The translations under genes were made by a program, and so were the position numbers. This document shows, one piece after another, positions 28,541 to 42,086 of a stretch of 64,000 bases of DNA (its first letter is position 1; every line of letters starts with the position of its first letter). The stretch spans positions 14,630,464 through 14,694,463 of the forward strand of contig NC_091382.1 of assembly GCF_038502225.1 (NCBI RefSeq), in the 5' to 3' direction. The DNA is from Cherax quadricarinatus. Lineage: Eukaryota; Arthropoda; Malacostraca; Decapoda; Parastacidae. The notes under the pieces are model-generated. The model searched no databases. It was not told the origin of the DNA and saw nothing but the letters and a program-made list of their open reading frames with translations.

Positions 28541-31500
28541 GTACCTCTGTAATGTTGAGGTACAGGCCCTGGACCCATTATATACATCTGTAATGTTGAG
28601 GTACAGTCCCTGGACCCATTATGTACCTCTGATGCTGAGGAACAGTCCCTGGACCCATTAAGTACCTCTGTAATGTTGAGGTACAGTCCCTTCAAACATG
28701 TACCTCTGTGATGTTGAGGCACAGCTCCTGGTCCCATTATGCACCTCTGTATTGTTGAGGTACTGTCCCTGGACCCATTATGTACCTCTGTAAAGTTGAG
28801 ATACAGTTCCTGGACTTATTATGTGCCTCTAATATTGAGGTACAGTCCTTGGACCCATTATGTACCTCTGTAATGTTGAGTTACAATCCCTGGACCCATG
28901 TACCTCTGTAATGTTGAGGTACAGTCCTTGAACACATTATGTACCTCTAATGTTGAGTTATAGTCCCTGGACCCATTACATACATCTGTAATGTTGAGGT
29001 ACAGTCCCTGGATCCATTATGTATCGATGTAATTTTGAGGTACAGTCCCTAGACCCATATACCTCTGTAATGTTGAGTTACAGTTCCTGGACCCATTATG
29101 TACCTGTGTAATGTTGAGGTGCAGTTCCTGGAACCATTATGTACCTCTGTAATGTTGAGGTACAGTCCCTGGGCCCATTATATACCTCTGTAATGTTGAG
29201 GAAGACGCCCTGGACCCATTATGTTCCTCCGTTATGTTGATCTAACAGTCCCTGGACCCATTATATACCTCTGTAATGTTGATGTAGAGTCCTTGGACCT
29301 ATTATGTGCCACTGTAATTTTAAGGTCCAGGCCCTGGATCCTTTATGTACCTCTGTAATGCTGAGGTACAGTGCCTGGACCTATTATGTACCTCTTTAAT
29401 GTTGATTTACAGTCCCTGGACCCATTACGTAACTCTGTAATCTTGAGGTACAGTCCCTTGACCCATTATGTTCCTCTAATGTTGAGTACAGTCCCTGGAC
29501 CTGTTATGTACCTCTGTAATGTTGAGGTACAGTCCCTGGACCCACTATGTACCCCTGTAATGTTGAGGCACAGTCCCTGGACCCATTATGTACCTCCATT
29601 GTTGAAGTGCAGTCCCTGGACCCATTATGTACCTCTAATGTTGAGGTACAGCCCTAGACCCATTATGGGCCACTGATGTTGAGTTACAGTCCCTGGACAC
29701 ATTATGTACCTCTAATGTTGAGGAACTGTCCCTGGACATGTTATGTACCTATGTAATGTTGAGGTACAGTCCCAGGACCCATTGTGTAACTCTAATGTTG
29801 AGGTAGAGTCCCTGGACATGCTATGTACCTATGCAATGTTGAGGTACAGTCACTGGACGCATCATATACCTCTGTAATGTTGAGGTACAGGCCCTGGACC
29901 CATTATATACATCCGTAATGTTGAGGTACAGTCCCTAGACCCATTATGTACCTCTGATGTTGAGGAACAGTCCCTGGACCCATTAAGTACCTCTGTAATG
30001 TTGAGGTACAGTCCTTTCACCCATGTACCTCTGTGATGTTGAGGCACAGTTCCTGGTCCCATTATGCACCTCTGTATTGTTGAGGTACAGTCCCTGGACC
30101 CATTATGTACCTCTGTAAAGTTGAGGTACAGTTCCTGGACCAATTATGTAGCTTTGTAATATTGTGGGACAGTCCCTGGACCCATAATCTACCTCTGTAA
30201 TGTTGAGGTACAGTCCCTGGACCCTTTATGTACCTCTGTAATGTTGAGGTACAGCTCCTGGACCCATTATGAACGTCTCTAATGTTGAGGCACACTCCAT
30301 GGACCCATTACGTACCTCTAATATCGAGGTGCAGTCCCTGGACTCATCATGTACCCCTGTAATGTTGAGGTACAGATTCTGGACCCATTATGTACCCTTG
30401 AAATGTTGATGTACAGTCCCTGTACATATGTACCTTTGTAATATTGAGGTACAGTCCCTGGACATATTATGTACCTAGGCAATGTTGAGGTACAGTCCCT
30501 GGACGTATAATGTACCTCTGTAATGTTCAGGTACAGTCCCTGGACCCATTATGTTCCTCTGTAATCTTTAGGTGCAGTCCCTGGACCCATTATGTACCTC
30601 TAATGTTTAGGTACAGGCCCTTACCCCATTATTTACCTCTGTAATGTTGAGATACAGTCCCTGGACTTATTATGTGCCTCTAATGTTGAGGTACAGTCCC
30701 TGTACCCATTATGTACCTCTGTAATGTTGATGTACAGTCCCTGGACCCTTATACCTCTGTAATGTTGAGGTACAGTCCTTGGATCCATGATGTACCTCTA
30801 CTGTTGAGGTACAGTCCCTGGACCCATTATGTACCTCTGTAATTTTGAGGAACAGTCCCAGGACCCATTATGTACCTCTGTAATGTTGATTTACAGCACC
30901 TGGACCCATTATGTTCCTCTGTAATGTTGATCTACAGTCCCTGGACCCATTATATAATCTGTAATGTTGAGGTAGAGTCCTTGGACCCATTATGTTCCAC
31001 TGTAATTTTAATGTCCAGGCTTTGGATCCATTATGTACTTCAGTAATGCTGAGGTACAGTCCATTGACCCATTATATACCTCTGTAATGTTGACATACAG
31101 ACCCTGGACCCATTATGTACCTCTGTAATGTTGATGTACACTCCCTGGACTAATTATGTACCTCTAATGTTGAGTACAGTCCCTGGACCTGTTATGTACC
31201 TCTGTAATGTTGAGGCACAGTTCCTGGACCCATTATGTACCTATGTAATGTTGAGGTACAGTCCCTGGACCCATTATGTACCTTTATTGTTGAAATATAA
31301 TCCCTGGACCAATTATGGACCTCTGATGTTGAGGTACAGTCCCTGAACAAATTATGTGCCTCTAATGTTGAGGTACAGTCTCTGGACATGTTATGTACCT
31401 ATGTAATGTTGAGGTACAGTCCCTGGATGCATCATGTGAACCTGTAATGTTGAGGTACAGGCTCTGGACCCATTATGTACCTCCGTAATGTAGAGATACA

Positions 31501-33844
31501 GTCCCTGGACCCATTATGTACCTCTGTAATGTTGAGGTGCAGTCCCTGGACCCATGTACGTCTGTGATGTTGAGGCAGAGTCCCTGGTCCCATTATGCCT
31601 CTCCGTATTGTTGAGGTACAGTCCCTGGACCCATTATGTACCTCTCTAAAGTTGAGGTTCAGTCCCTGGACAAATTATGTACCTTTGTAATGCTGAGGTC
31701 CAGTCTCTGGACCCATAATGTACCTCTGTAATGTTGACATAGTGTCCCTTTTCCCATTATGTATCTCTGTAAAGTTTAATTGCTGTCCCCGGACCCATTA
31801 TGTACCTCTAATGATGAGGTACAGGCCCTGGACCCATTATATACCTCTGTAATGTTGAGATACAGCCCCTGGACCCATTATGTACCTCTGTAATATTTAG
31901 TTACTGTCCCTGGACCCATTAGGTACCTCTGCAATGTTGAGGTACATATCCTGTACCCATTATGTACCTCTGTAATATTGAGGTACACACCCTGGACCCA
32001 TTATGTACCTCTGTAATGTGAGGTACAGGCCCTGGACCCATTATGTACCTCTGTAATGTTGAGGTACAGTCCCTGGACCCTTTTTGTACCTCTGTAATAT
32101 TGAGTTACAGTCCCTGGACCAATTATGCACTTCTGTAATGTTCAGGTACATCACCTGTAAACATTATGTACCTCTGTAATATTGAGGTACAGGCCCTGGA
32201 CCTATTACATACCTCTGTAATGTGAGGTACAGGCCCTGGACCCATTATCCATCTCTCTAATGTTGAGGTACAGTCCCTGGACCCATTATGTACCTCTGTG
32301 ATATTGAGGTGCAGTCACTGTACTCATTATGATCCTCTGTAATGTTGAGGTACAGTCTCTTGACCCATTATATACCTCTGTTATGTTTAGGTACAGTTCC
32401 AGGACCCATTATGTACCTCTGCAATGATGAGGTACAGTCCATGGACCCATTATGTACCTCTGTAATGTTGAGGTAGAGGCCGTTGACCCATTGTATGCTT
32501 CTGTAATGTTGAGATACAGTTCCTGGACCCATTATGTACCTCTAATGTTCAGGAACAGTTCCTGGACCCATTATGTACCTCTAATGTTGAGGTACAGTCC
32601 CTGGACCGACTATGTATCTCTAATGTTGAGGTACAGTCCCTGGACATATTATGTACTTATGAAATGTTGAGGTACAGACCCTGGGTCCATTGTGTATCTC
32701 AGTAATGTTTAGTTACAGTCCCAGGACATATTATGTACATATGGAATGTTGATGTACAGTTCTTGGACCCATTATGCACCTCTTTAATTTTGAGGTACAG
32801 GCCCTGGACCCATTATGTACCTCTGTAATGTTGAGTTACAATCCCTGAACCTGTTATGTACCTCTGATGTTGAGGTTCTGTCCCTGGACCCATTATGTAC
32901 CTCTGTAATGTTGAGGTACAGTCCCTGGACCCATGTACCTCTATGATGTTGAGGCACAGTCCCAGGACCCATTATGCACCTCTGTATTGTTGAGGTACAG
33001 TTCCTGGACCCATCATGTACCTCTGTAATGTTTAGGTACAGATCCTGGACCCATAATGTACCTCTGTAAAGTTGAGGTACAGTACATGGACCCATTATGA
33101 ACCTTTGTAATGTTGATGTACAGTCCCTGGACATATTAAGTACATACGTAATGTTGAGGTACAATCCCTAGACCCATAATGTATTTCTGCAATGTTGAGG
33201 TACTGTCCCTTTACCCATTATGTACCTCTGTAAAGTTTAGGTGCAGTCCCTGGACCCATTATGTACCTCTAATGTTGAGGTGCAGTCCCTGGACCCATCA
33301 TATACCTCTGTAATGTTGAGGTACAGTCCCTGGGCCCATTATGTACCTTTGAAATGTTGAGGTACAGTCCCTGGACATATGTACTTATATAATGTTGAGG
33401 TACCATCCCTGGACACATTAAGTACCTTGAAATGTTGAGGTACAGGCCTTGGACCCATTATGTACCTCTGTAATGTTGAGGTCCAGTCCCTGGACCCATT
33501 ATGTACCTCTGTAATATTGAGGTACAGTCCCTGGACCAATTATGTACCTCTGTAATGTTGAGGTACAATCCCTGGACCCATTATGTACCTCTGTAATATT
33601 GAGGTACAGGCCCTGGACGCATTATGTACCTATGTAATGTGAGGTACAGACTCTGGACCCATTATGTTCTTTTGTATTGTTGAGATACAGTCCCTGTACC
33701 CATTTTGTACCCCTGTAATGTTGAGGTACAGTCCTTGGATCCATGAAGTACATCTAATGTTGAGGTATAGTCCCTAGTTCCATTATGTACCTCAGTAATA
33801 TTGAGGTACCATCTGTGGACCCATGTACCTCTGTAATGTTGAGG

Positions 33845-35250
33845 TACAGTCCCTGGACCCATTATGTACCTCTGTAATGTTGAGGAACAGTCCCTGGACC
33901 CATTGTGTACCTCTGTAATGTTGATTTACAGCCCCTAGACCCATTATCTTCCTCTGTAATGTTGATCTGCAGTCCCTGGACCCATTATATAATTCTGTAA
34001 TGTTGAGGTAAAGTCCTTGGACCCATTATGCACCACTGTAATTTTAAGGTCCAGGCCCTGGATCCATTATGTACCACAGTAATGCTGAGTTACACTCCAT
34101 TGACCCATTATGTACCTCTGTAATGTTGACATACAGTCCCTGGACCCATTATCTACCTCTGTAATGTTGAGGTACAGTCCCTGGACCCATTATGTACCTC
34201 TAATGTTGAGTACAGTTCCTGGACCTGTTATGTACCTCTGTAATGAGGAGGCACAGTCCCTGGGCCCATTACGTACCTCTGTAATGTTGAGGTACAGTCG
34301 CTGAACCCATTATGTACCTTTATTGTTGAAATGCAGTCCCTGGACCCATTATGGACCTCTAATGTTGAGGTACAGTCCCTGGACAAATTATGTGCCTCTA
34401 ATGTTGAGGTACAGTTCCTAGACCCATTAAGGACCTCTAATGTTGAGGTACAGTCCCTGAACACTTTATGTACATATCTAAAGTTGAGGTACAGTCTCTG
34501 GACATGATATGTACCTATGTAATGTTGAGGTGCAGTCCCTGGAACCATTATGTACCTCTGTAATGTTGAGGTACAGTCCCTGGACCCATTATGTACCTCT
34601 GTAATGTTGAGGAACAGTCCCTGGACCCATTATGTACCTCTGTAATGTTGATTTACAACCCCTGGACCCATTATGTTCCTCTATAATGTTGATCTGCAGT
34701 CCCTGGACCCATTATATAATTCTGTAATGTTGAGGTAAAGTCCTTGGACCCATTATGCACCACTGTAATTTTAAGGTCCAGGCCCTGGATCCATTATATA
34801 CCTCAGTAATGCTGAGGTACACTCCATTGACCCATTATGTTCCTCTGTAATGTTGACATACAGTCCCTGGACCCATTATCTACCTCTGTAATGTTGAGGT
34901 ACAGTCCCTGGACCCATTATGTACCTCTAATGTTGAGTACAGACCCTGGACCTGTTATGTACCTCTGTAATGTTGAGGCACAGTCCCTGGGCCCATTACA
35001 TACCTCTGTAATGTTGAGGTACAGTCGCTGAACCCATTATGTACCTTTATTGTTGAAATGCAGTCCCTGGACCCATTATGGACCTCTAATGTTGAGGTAC
35101 AGTCCCTGGACAAATTATGTGCCTCTAATGTTGAGGTACAGTTCCTAGACCCATTAAGGACCTCTAATGTTGAGGTACAGTCCCTGAACACATTATGTAC
35201 ATATCTAATGTTGAGGTACAGTCTCTGGACATGTTATGTACCTATGTAAT
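33845..35250 (+). repeat. 727-bp block duplicated in tandem within minisatellite B
   Basis: 33,845-34,571 and 34,572-35,250 correspond at an offset of 727 bp, including rare variants (ATTATATAATTCTG, CACTGTAATTTTAAGGTCC, TTGTTGAAATGCAG). A more diverged relative begins near 30,850. Confidence 0.85.
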
Positions 35251-35359
35251 GTTGAGGTACAGTCCCTGGACCCATTGTGTACCTCTAATGTTGAGGGAGA
35301 GTCCCTGGACATACTGTGTACCTATGTAATGTTGAGGTACAGTCCCATGACGCATCATG

Positions 35360-36060
35360 TAAACCTGTAATGTTGAGGTACAGGCCCTGGACCCATTATG
35401 TACCTGTGTAATGTTGAGGTACAGTCCCTGGACCCATTATGTACCTCTGTAATGTTGAGGTACAGTCTCTGGACCCATTATGTACCTCTGTAATGTTGAG
35501 GTATAGGCCTTGGACCTATTATGTACCTCAGTAATGTTGACGTACAGTCAGTGGACCCATTATGTACCTCTGTAATGTTGAGGTACAGTCCGTGGACCCA
35601 TTATGTACCTCTGTAATGTTGAGGTACAGTCCTGGACCCATTATGTACCTCTGAAATGTTGAGGTACAGTCCTGGACCCATTATGTACCTCTGTAATGTT
35701 GAGGCACAGTCCTGGACCCATTATGTACCTCTGTAATGTTGAGGTACAGTCCTGAACCCATTATGTACCTCTGTAATGTTGAGGTACAGTCCCTGGACCC
35801 ATTATTTACCTCTGTAATGTTGAGGTACAGTCCCTGGACCCATTATGTACTTATATAATGTTGAGGTACATCCCTGGACACATTATGTACCTTGTAATGT
35901 TGAGGTACAGGCCCTGGACCCATTATGTACCTCTGTAATGTTGAGGTTCAGTCCCTGGACCCATAATGTACCTCTGTAATGTTGAGGTACAGTCCCTGGA
36001 CCCAATTATGTACCTCTGTAATGTTGAGGTACTGTCCCTGGACCAATTATGTACCTCTGT
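35360..36060 (+). repeat. Most homogeneous zone of minisatellite B
   Basis: Successive units match the consensus almost exactly, several sharing the short form GTCCTGGACCC (one C-group missing) at 35,627-35,760. Such uniformity suggests recent local expansion. Confidence 0.7.
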
Positions 36061-36249
36061 AATGTTGAGGTACAATCCCTGGACCCATTATGTACCTCTG
36101 TAATATTGAGGTACTTTGTATTGTTCCCAGGACCCATTATGTACCTCTGTAATGTCGAGGAACAGTCTCTGGACCCATTATGTACCTCTTTAATGTTGAG
36201 GTACAGTCCCTGGACCCATTATGCACCTCTGTAATGTTGAGGCACAGTT

Positions 36250-36840
36250 CATGGACCCATTATTTACCTGACCCATTGTGTACCTTGTAATGTTGAGGTG
36301 GACCCAGTACCTGAGGAACAGTCCCTGGACATATTATGTACCTATGTAATGTTGAGGTACAGTCCCTGGACCCATAATGTACCTCTGTAATGTTGAGGTA
36401 CAGTCCCTTTACCCTTGTACCCATTATGCAGTCCGTGGACCTCTGTAATGTTGAGGTACAGGCTCTGGACCCATGTCCCTGGAGTTCCCATTATGTGCCT
36501 CTAATGTTGAGGTACACAGGACCCTGTACCCATTGGACCCATGTACCTCTGTAATGTTGAGGTACAGTCCTTGGACCCATTATGTACCTCTAATGTTGAG
36601 GTACAGTCCCTGGACCCATTATGTGCATCTGTAATGTTGAGGTACAGTCCCTGGATCCATTACCCATATACCTCTGTAATGTTGAGGTACAGTCCCTGGA
36701 CCCATTATGTACCTCTGTAATGTTGAGGTGCAGTTCCTGGACCCATTATGTACCTCTGTAATGTTGAGGTACAGTCCCTAGACCCATTATATACCTCTGT
36801 AATGTTGAGGTACAGCCCTGGACCCATTATTACACGTCCA
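36250..36840 (+). repeat. Scrambled zone of minisatellite B
   Basis: Units are cut and rejoined out of register, for example TTTACCTGACCCATTGTG, GAGGTGGACCCAGTACCTG and ACCCTTGTACCCATTATG. This is unlike the ordinary point variation of the flanks and marks a rearranged junction or an assembly problem. Confidence 0.65.
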
Positions 36841-37849
36841 CTTTATATACCTCTGTAATGTTGATGTAGAGTCCTTGGACCCATTATGTACCACTGTAAT
36901 TTTAAGGTCCAGGCCCTGGATCCATTATGTACCTCTGTAATGCTGAGGTACAGTCCCTGGACCCATTATGTACCTCTTTAATGTTGATGTACAGTCTGGA
37001 CCCATTTTGTACCTCAGTAATGTTGAGTTACAGTCCCTGGACCCATAATGTACCTCTAAAGTTGAGTACAGTCCCTGGACCTGTTATGTACCTCTGTAAT
37101 GTTGAGGTACAGTCCCTGGACCCACTATGTACCAATATTGTTGAAGTGTACTCCATGGACCCATTATGGACCTCTAATGTTCAGGTACAGTCCCTTGATG
37201 CATTATGTACCTCTTATGTTGAGGTACAGTCCCTAGACCCATTAGGGACCTCTTATGTTGAGGTACAGTCCCTGGACTCATTATGAACCTCTAATGTTGA
37301 GGTACAGTCCCTGGACATGTTATGTACCTATGTAATGTTGATGTTCAGAACCTGGACCTATTGTGCACCTCTAATGTTGAGGTAGAGTCCCTGGACATAC
37401 TATGTACCTATGTAATGTTGAGAAACAGTCCCTGGACGCATCATGTACCTCTGGAATGTTGAGGTACAGGCCCTGGACCCATTATGTACCTCTATAATGT
37501 TGAGGTACAGTCCCTGGACCCATTATGTACCTCTGTAATGTTGAGGTACAGCCCCTGGACCCATGTTCCTCTGTGATGTTGAGGCACAGTCCGTGGTCCC
37601 ATTATACACCACCGTATTGTTGAGGTACAGTCCCTGGAACCATTATGTACCTCTGTAAAGTTGAGGTACAGTCCCTGGACCAATTATGTACCTTTGTAAT
37701 GGTGACATTCAGTCCCTTTACCCATTATGTTCCTCTGTAATGTTTAGGTGCAGTCCCTGGACTCATTGTGTACCTCCAATGATGAGGTTCAGGCCCTTGA
37801 CCCATTATGTACCTCTGTAATGTTTAGATACACTCCCTGGATCTATTAT

Positions 37850-38765
37850 TTATTTTTTATTATCACACCGGCCGATTCCCACCAAGGCTGGGTGGCCCGA
37901 AAAAGAAAAACTTTCACCATCATTCACTCCATCACTGTCTTGCCAGAAGGGTGCTTTACACTACAGTTTTTAAACTGCAACATTAACACCCCTCCTTCAG
38001 AGTGCAGGCACTGTACTTCCCATCTCCAGGACTCAAGTCCGGCCTGCCGGATTCCCTGAATCCCTTCATAAATGTTACTTTGCTCACACTCCAACAGCAC
38101 GTCAAGTATTAAAAACCATTTGTCTCCATTCACTCCTATCAAACACGCTCACGCATGCCTGCTGGAAGTCCAAGCCCCTCGCACACAAAACCTCCTTTAC
38201 CCCCTCCCTCCAACCCTTCCTAGGCCGACCCCTACCCCGCCTTCCTTCCACTACAGACTGATACACTCTTGAAGTCATTCTGTTTCGCTCCATTCTCTCT
38301 ACATGTCCGAACCACCTCAACAACTTTTCCTCAGCCCTCTGGACAACAGTTTTGGTAATCCCGCACCTCCTCCTAACTTCCAAACTACGAATTCTCTGCA
38401 TTATATTCACACCACACATTGCCCTCAGACATGACATCTCCACTGCCTCCAGCCTTCTCCTCGCTGCAACATTCATCACCCACGCTTCACACCCATATAA
38501 GAGCGTTGGTAAAACTATACTCTCATACATTCCCCTCTTTGCCTCCAAGGACAAAGTTCTTTGTCTCCACAGACTCCTAAGTGCACCACTCACTCTTTTT
38601 CCCTCATCAATTCTATGATTCACCTCATCTCTCATAGACCCATCTGCTGACACGTCCACTCCCAAATATCTGAATACGTTCACCTCCTCCATACTCTCTC
38701 CCTCCAATCTGATATTCAATCTTTCATCACCTAATCTTTTTGTTATCCTCATAACCTTACTCTTT
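37850..38765 (-). mobile_element. 5'-truncated RTE-type LINE
   Basis: 3' part of the RTE family, nearly identical (only a handful of differences seen) to 41,831-42,750. It is flanked by a 14-bp duplication CCTGGATCTATTAT (37836-37849 and 38766-38779); the first four bases also match the element, so the true duplication may be 10-14 bp. The 3' end is an A-rich simple tail. Block B keeps the uninterrupted target at 48564-48577. Orientation is the same as the full-length copy. Confidence 0.92.
38102..38765 (-). pseudogene. RTE LINE ORF, C-terminal part (truncated copy)
   Basis: Open from the truncation point (SKVMRITKRLGDERLNIRL) to the natural stop (RQMVFNT). It holds the RT thumb and the C-terminal region LLRWFGHVERMERNRMTSRV and GRRGRGRPRKGWREG. 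It lacks endonuclease and the catalytic FADD. The frame extends upstream into satellite only by chance. Confidence 0.85.
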
Positions 38766-41700
38766 CCTGGATCTATTATATGCCTCAAATGTAGAGGTAC
38801 AGTCCCTGGAGTTATTATGTGCCTCTGATGTTGAGGTACAGTCACTGGACCCATTATGGACCTCTAATGTTGAGGCACACTACCTGGTCCCATTATGTAC
38901 CTCTAATGTTGAGTTATAGTTGCTGGACCCATTATGGACCTCTAATGTTGAGGTACAGTCTCTGGACCCATTATGTACCTCTAATGTTGAGGAACAGTCC
39001 ATTGCCTTTTTATATACCTATGTAATGTTGAGGTACAGTCCCTGGACTCATTGTCTACCTCTAATGTTGAGGTGCAGTTCCTTGACATATTATGTACCTA
39101 TGTAATGTTGAGGTACAGTCCCTGGACCCATTTTGTACCTCTGAAATGTTGAGGTGCAGGATCTGGACCCATTATGTTCCTCTGTAATGTTGAGGTTCAG
39201 TCCCTGGACCCATTATGTACCTCAAATGGTGAGGTACAGTCCCTTGACCCATTATGTACCTTTGTGATGATAAGGTACAATAACTGGACCTATGTACCAC
39301 TGTAATGTTGAGGAACAGTCCCTGGACCCATTATGTACCTCTGTAAATTTAAGGTACAGTCCATGGGACCATTACATACCTCTGTAATGTTGTGGAACAG
39401 TCCCTGGACCCATTATGTACCTTCGAAAAGTTGACATACAGTCCCTGGACATATTATGTACATATGTAATGTTGAGGAACAGTCCCTGAACCCATCATGT
39501 ACCTCTGTAATATTTACTTTCAGTCCCTTTACCCATTATGTACCTCTGTAATGTTGATGTTCAGTCCCTGGACCCATTATGTACCTATGTAATGTTGAGG
39601 TACAGTCCCTAGACCCATTATGTACCTCTGTAATGTTGAGGTACAGTCCCTCGACCCATTACATACCTCTGTAATGTTGAGGTAGAGTCCCTGGATCCAT
39701 TATGTACCTCTGTAATCTTGAGTTACAGTCCCTGGACCCATTATGTACCTCTGTAATGTTGAGGAACAGTCCATGGACCCATGTACCTCTGTGATGTTGA
39801 GGTACAGTCTCTGGACCCATTATGCACCTCTGTGTTGTTGAGGGGCAGTCCCTAGTCCCATTTTGTACCTCTTTAATGTTGAGGTACAGTCCCTGGACCC
39901 ATAATGTACCTCTGTAAAGTTGAGGTACAGTCACTGGACCCATTTTGAACCTTTGTAATGATGAGGTACAGTTCCTGGACCCATAATGTACCTATGTAAT
40001 GTTGAGGAAGAGTCCCTTTTCCCAATACATACCTCTGTAATGTTTAGGTGCTGTCCCTGAACCCATCATGCACCTCTGTAATGTTGAGATACAGCCCCTG
40101 GATGTATTATGTGCATCTAATGTTGGGGTACAGTCCCTGGACCCATTATGTACCTCTGTAATGTTGAGGTACAGTCCTTGGACCCTTGTGCCTCTGTAAT
40201 GTTGAGGTACAGTGGACCCATTATCTACCTCTGTAATGTTGAGGTACACTCCCTGGGCCCATGTTCCTCTGCAATGTTGAGGTACAGTCCCGGGACCCAT
40301 TATGTACCTCTGTAATGTTGAAGTACAGTCCCTGGACCCATGTACCTCTGTAATGTTGAGGTACAGCCCGTGGACCCATTGTGTTCCTCTGTAATGTTGA
40401 GGTACAGTGCTTTGGCCCATTATATACATGTGTAATGTTACAGTATAGTCCCTGGACCCATTATGTTCCTATGTAATGTTGATCTACAGTCCCTGGACCA
40501 AATTATTTACCTCTCTTATGTTGAGGTAGAGTCCTTGGACACATTATGCACATCTGTAATGTTGAGGAGCAGTCCCTGGTCCCATTATGTACATCTGTAT
40601 TGTTGAGGTGCAGTCCCTGTACCCATTATGGACCTCTAGTTTTGGGGTACAGTCTGTGAACCCATTATGTACCTCTGATGTTGAGGTACAGTCCCTGGAC
40701 CCATTATGGACCTCTAATGTTGAGGTACAGTCCCTAGAAAAAACTATGTACCTCTCATGTTGAGCTACAGTCCCTGGACTTATTATGTACCTATGTAATG
40801 TTCAGGTACAGGCCCTGGACCCATTATGTACCTCTATGATGTTGATGTACAGTCCCAAGACCCATTGTGTACCTCTGTAATGTTGAGGTACAGTCCCTGG
40901 ACCCATGTACCTCTGTGATGTTGAGGCACAGTTCCTGTTCCCATTATGCACCTCTGTATTGTTGATGTACAATCCCTGGAACCATTATATACCTCTGTTA
41001 ATTTGAGGTACAGTCCCTGGACCAATTATATACCTTTGTAATGTTGAGGTGCAGTCCCTGGACACATTTTGTACGTATGTAATGTTAAGTTACGGTCTGT
41101 GGACCCATAATGTACCTCTATAATGTTGACGAACAGTCCCTTTACTCATTATTTTCCTCTGTAATGTTTAGTTGCTGTTCCTGGACCCATTATGTACCTA
41201 TAATGATGAGGTACAGGCCCTAGACCCATTATGTACATCTGTAATGTTGAGATACAGTCCTTGGACCTATTATGTGCCTCAAATGTTGAGGTGCAGTCCC
41301 TGGAGCCATTATGTGCCTCTGATGTTGAGGTACAGTCGCTGGAAACATTATGGACCTCTAATGTTGAGGTACACTACCTGGTCCCATTATATACCTCTAA
41401 TGTTGAAGGATAGTCACTGGACCCATTATGCACTTCTAATGTTGAGGTACAGTCCCTGGACCCATTATGTACCTCTAATGTTGAGGTACAGTCCATGGAC
41501 ATATTATGTTCCTATGTAATGTTGAGGTACAGTCCCTGGACTCATTGTGTACCTCTAATGTTGTGGTACAGTTCCTGGACATATTATGTACCTATGTAAT
41601 GTTGAGGTACAGTCCCTGGACCCATTTTGTACCTCTGAAATGTTGAGGTGCAGGATCTGAACCCATTATGTACCTCTGTAATGTTGTGGTACAGTCCCTG

Positions 41701-42086
41701 GACCCATTATGTACCTCAAATGGTGAGTTACAGTCCCTTGACTTATTATGTACCTTTGTAATGATGAGGTACAATATCTGGACCCATGTACCACTGTAAT
41801 GTTGAAGAACAGTCCATGGACCCATTATGTTTATTTTTATTTTATTATCACACCGGCCGATTCCCACCAAGGCAGGGTGGCCCGAAAAAGAAAAACTTTC
41901 ACCATCATTCACTCCATCACTGTCTTGCCAGAAGGGTGCTTTACACTACAGTTTTTAAACTGCAACATTAACACCCCTCCTTCAGAGTGCAGGCACTGTA
42001 CTTCCCATCTCCAGGACTCAAGTCCGGCCTGCCGGTTTCCCTGAATCCCTTCATAAATGTTACTTTGCTCACACTCCAACAGCACG

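Larger units (their letters stand above)
36840..41830 (+). repeat. Satellite block A (paralogue of 47,580-51,540)
   Basis: Matches block B at high identity over several kb with shared rare variants (for example CCATTGCCTTTTTATATACC at about 38,999 and 48,797). Offset is 10,728 bp just left of the truncated RTE and 9,798 bp just right of it, the 930-bp difference being the RTE plus its target duplication. Block B also has one extra unit near 50,019-50,060. Confidence 0.85.

Noticed and set aside
27565..28737. 390-codon frame crossing the N-run
   Set aside because: It is a fusion of LINE RT, 100 unknown bases and satellite; only the part up to 28,440 is meaningful.
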